Source of the DNA: Doryteuthis pealeii
Taxonomy: Eukaryota > Mollusca > Cephalopoda > Myopsida > Loliginidae
Reading direction: 5' to 3'
Length of the DNA: 64,000 nt
Assembly: GCA_023376005.1 (NCBI GenBank)
Contig: CM042156.1
Span: 42,414,605-42,478,604, forward strand
Under the pieces are notes generated by a model, which was not told the DNA's origin, did no database searches, and saw only the letters and a list, made by a program, of their open reading frames with translations. This document shows positions 62,029-64,000 of this stretch, piece after piece; position 1 is the first letter of the stretch, and each line of letters starts with the position of its first letter. Position numbers and translations under genes: made by a program.

Positions 62029-62655
62029 CTAGCAAATATATGCACCCTCCGGGTGCAAGTATTTAAGTTTTAATGTAATAGAATATATTAAATTAGAAAG
62101 GCTAATGAAACTAAATAAGAATGCAGATAAAATGATTTGAAACAGAGGGGTGTATAATCGAAAAATAGAACAACTGAAACTTACTCTTCTATCACTCTCG
62201 TCTTTCATTGCTATATTTTCCTAATTTAATAACTTAGTTAAAATAGGAAGTAAAGAATAAAATCAGAATTATTTCTTCTCGTTAATCGATTTCTTTTAAG
62301 ATTTATTGAAGAGATTTTTTATCATATTCATTAAGATAAAACCATACGATTAAAAATCAATAATACTAAGCACATATTTATTAAAATCAAATCTTTAATT
62401 TCAATATACAAATTAGTCTTCCTGTTCACACTGTAAACTGCTATTTTTGTGTATATATAAATACAATTGCATATTATTCATTTGTAGATATGATTAACCG
62501 TATTAATAATGTAAAACAATTTTATTAGAAACTGAGGTTTAAATAGAAATAAAATCATGTAGAATGTGACGTAAATAACAAAGGGAATTGTGACTTGAGT
62601 AGTGATATAGTTTCGGTTACAGACAGAAAAGCATACAATCTCCATTATTATAAGA
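62029..62655 (-). mobile_element. Non-autonomous Helitron, family H (627 bp)
   Basis: Plus strand begins CTAGCAAATATATGCACCCT after A and ends TTATAAGA before T; hairpin GCACCCGGAGGGTGC is perfect on the minus strand. Confidence 0.92.
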
Positions 62656-62818
62656 TAATGGTGGCAGAGAAAAATGCCTTTAATGGATATATATTTTTTC
62701 TCCTCTTTTAGTTGTATGTCTGGTATGAAATAGAGAAAAATATTTTTCTTTAAACTGTATATTTAAAGGTGAAGTAATTTTTAAGAATGTGTAAATGGTG
62801 GGTCCAGTTCAGCGCACA

Positions 62819-62960
62819 TTAAACTTCAATTAAAAATTCCACAGAGTAGCCCCGAAGGACATGTTTGCCTCCACCCACCATTCCAAGTTCTGTAGCAATG
62901 GGAAAGGGGTAAAAGCAGTTAGAGGAAGATGACACTGGAAGCTGCAATCCTAATCCTGCA
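62819..62960 (-). CDS. Possible exon or processed fragment, unassigned
   Basis: The minus strand is open through LGLQLPVSSSSNCFYPFPIA then TELGMVGGGKHVLRGYSVEF and LIEV-stop. Base composition is clearly less AT-rich than the neighbourhood, with two acceptor-like sites upstream on the minus strand (TTGCATGCAG, GGATTGCAG). It could be a last exon, a processed pseudogene, or part of the family K neighbour, which starts right beside it (62960). I recognise no family. One short frame without a homolog is weak. Confidence 0.22.
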
Positions 62961-63255
62961 TGCAAGTTGCGGATATGCTGATAAGTACGTGTCCTGTATC
63001 CCTGATGCAAAAAAAATCTAAAAGGACACAGTAAAATCCTATCCATGCATCCCAGTGTTTTTTCTTTTTTCTTCCCTCATCATTTCAAGCTAATTGTAAA
63101 TAGATTTCAATAGTGTCTTAGAAATGAATTACACAGGATCGGTTATAAGGTGGGAGTTAGACGGCTTTAGTTGGGACCCATAAATTTTCCTGGGGACTCA
63201 TTCAAAGCAAATGTGTCCCAGGACGCACTAAATCAAAAAGCTATCAGCATCACTG
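62960..63255 (-). mobile_element. Family K element, copy 4
   Basis: GGATATGCTGATAAGTACGT, CCTGATGCAAAAAAAATCTA, TTTCAAGCTAATTGTAAATA, TTGGGACCCATAAATTTTCC, CTATCAGCATCACTGAGG. Ends are CAGTGATGCTGATAG and (inverted) a decayed GCGGATATGCTGATA. Confidence 0.75.
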
Positions 63256-63439
63256 AGGTTGTTCAAAATATTGGTTGTCTGATATTGACCTGGGGAAGCA
63301 TAGTTCAGCAGCATTCTAAATAACCAAGCAGGCTTCTCTAAGGCTTACTCTGCATAAATAGGGGATTAGAAAAGGTGGCCAAAATGAAGCTCATCTTCTA
63401 CACATCCAGTTGGGCAATTGGCTTTTTATGGGGTTGAAC

Positions 63440-63605
63440 AAGAAAGAAAAGATACATACCCACTCCTGACCAGACCTTCAGCTACACCCACTGAGACTGT
63501 GCCTGCCTGTTCCACATTGGCCTTATCAGTCACAAACAAACCTGAAGTCAACATGAACCACCCCCTTAATCTTTTTTCACAAAGACCAGCCATGAATTTT
63601 ATCAA
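63440..63605 (+). pseudogene. LINE type 2, zinc-knuckle end
   Basis: In frame: PDQTFSYTH, stop, DCACLFHIGLISHKQT, stop. It matches the family form PDQTFxCxxCxRxCxSRIGLxSHxRT, with two cysteines lost. The 40905-40985 fragment is its relative (CTGACCAGACCTTCAGCTA, CTGCCTGT). Confidence 0.75.
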
Positions 63606-63616
63606 AGAAATTTTAT

Positions 63617-63836
63617 GGAAGTACGTGGTGTAATGATTACCGTTGTAGAAAATGGAAACGGTGAGACGTGTTCAAATCCTGGCCCCGGTTGTTTGCATTT
63701 CAAATAGAGCTAATAAACTTGGGAAAGGTATGCATCCAACTATTCTTCCTCTATGATTAAATAATTGAGCTGACTGGGCTCTTTAACCTTGGTATGTGAA
63801 CCAGTCTAGGAGAATGAAAAATTTGAATTCAAACCA
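63617..63836 (+). mobile_element. SINE-B copy, 3' truncated, next to a LINE end
   Basis: TACGTGGTGTAATGATTACC (A box), GTGTTCAAATCCTGGCCCC (B box), GGGAAAGGTATGCATCCAAC, TGGGCTCTTTAACCTTGG, AATTTGAATTCAAACC. It follows the LINE fragment after ATGGAAG; the 40985 LINE end has the same ATGGAAGTA. Confidence 0.88.
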
Positions 63837-64000
63837 AAGGGTCTCTCTTCTAGTTAGTCAAAAAACTACTTTGTGAGCTCCTCCCTGTCTTCCAAAATTT
63901 TGTAATTAGTTTTTATCTATAAATCTTATTTGGTAGAGTAAAAGAGACATAGATAATCCGGTTTTAAAGTTTTAATCCATATTTAGACAGGCTTTGATTT
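63837..64000. other. Window end, nothing recognised
   Basis: The words CTCTTCTAGTTAGTCA and CTTTGTGAGCTCC resemble 34277-34316 (CTCTTCTAGTTAGTCACAAA, TTGTAAGCTCTACC), so a further, unnamed repeat is shared between these two sites. Confidence 0.4.

Overview
This window reads as non-coding DNA from an animal (metazoan) nuclear genome, very probably an invertebrate. It is AT-rich, full of (TA)n, (CT)n and poly(A/T) tracts, and packed with short retroposons, Helitron-like elements, MITEs and decayed LINE pieces. I find no complete protein-coding gene, no intact tRNA or rRNA gene, and nothing bacterial or plasmid-like (no operons, no Shine-Dalgarno-led ORFs, no CRISPR). The longest open frames are translations of simple repeats. 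The species cannot be named from the sequence. A marine lophotrochozoan such as a mollusc would fit the mix of tRNA-SINEs, a 5S-SINE, Helitrons and this LINE type, but that is only a guess.

The repeat families below are defined by comparing copies inside the window. SINE-A (tRNA head with TAGCTCAGT A box and GGTTCGATACC B box, about 250 bp) has 12 copies. SINE-B (a different tRNA head, with a tail ending GGTAAATATATA) has a dozen copies or pieces, and one became a 74-bp tandem array at 59.2-59.8 kb. SINE-E (tRNA head), SINE-F (5S rRNA head, at 47.64 and 12.33 kb) and family N share one LINE-like 3' tail. SINE-D (35.9 and 47.1-47.6 kb) carries a hammerhead ribozyme between its tRNA head and its 3' body; this is the most interesting thing in the window. 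Family C carries a related hammerhead-like block and a conserved 21-nt-periodic micro-ORF.

DNA transposons: two non-autonomous Helitron families with textbook ends (A|TC...hairpin...CTAG|T), at 13.4, 38.5, 49.9 and 62.0 kb and at 4.0 and 58.1 kb, plus several further Helitron-like termini; a mariner transposase relic with its TIR at 2.3 kb; TA-flanked MITEs at 3.85, 16.4 and 41.8 kb; a 350-bp TIR MITE at 10.2 kb; and hAT-like debris. Retroelements: C-terminal pieces of two LINE types (2.9, 15.05, 27.6 and 30.9 kb; 39.96, 40.69 and 63.45 kb), an inverted pair of LTR-plus-leader pieces at 39.3-39.8 and 41.0-41.45 kb, and LTR-like promoter/poly(A) blocks at 33.7 and 53.1 kb.

Structural features: a 0.6-kb foldback at 5.67-6.26 kb inside an 11-bp direct repeat, a near-perfect 235-bp palindrome at 55.76-55.99 kb between two (TA)n tracts, an inverted repeat at 21.97-22.20 kb, local direct duplications at 37.5-38.2 and 43.7-44.2 kb, a 0.86-kb TCTCTTG satellite at 26.4-27.3 kb, and several nested insertions with target-site duplications that give relative ages. 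The block 51.9-55.66 kb differs from the rest (almost no SINEs, more CpG), lies between two (TA)n tracts and ends in a Helitron-type terminus.
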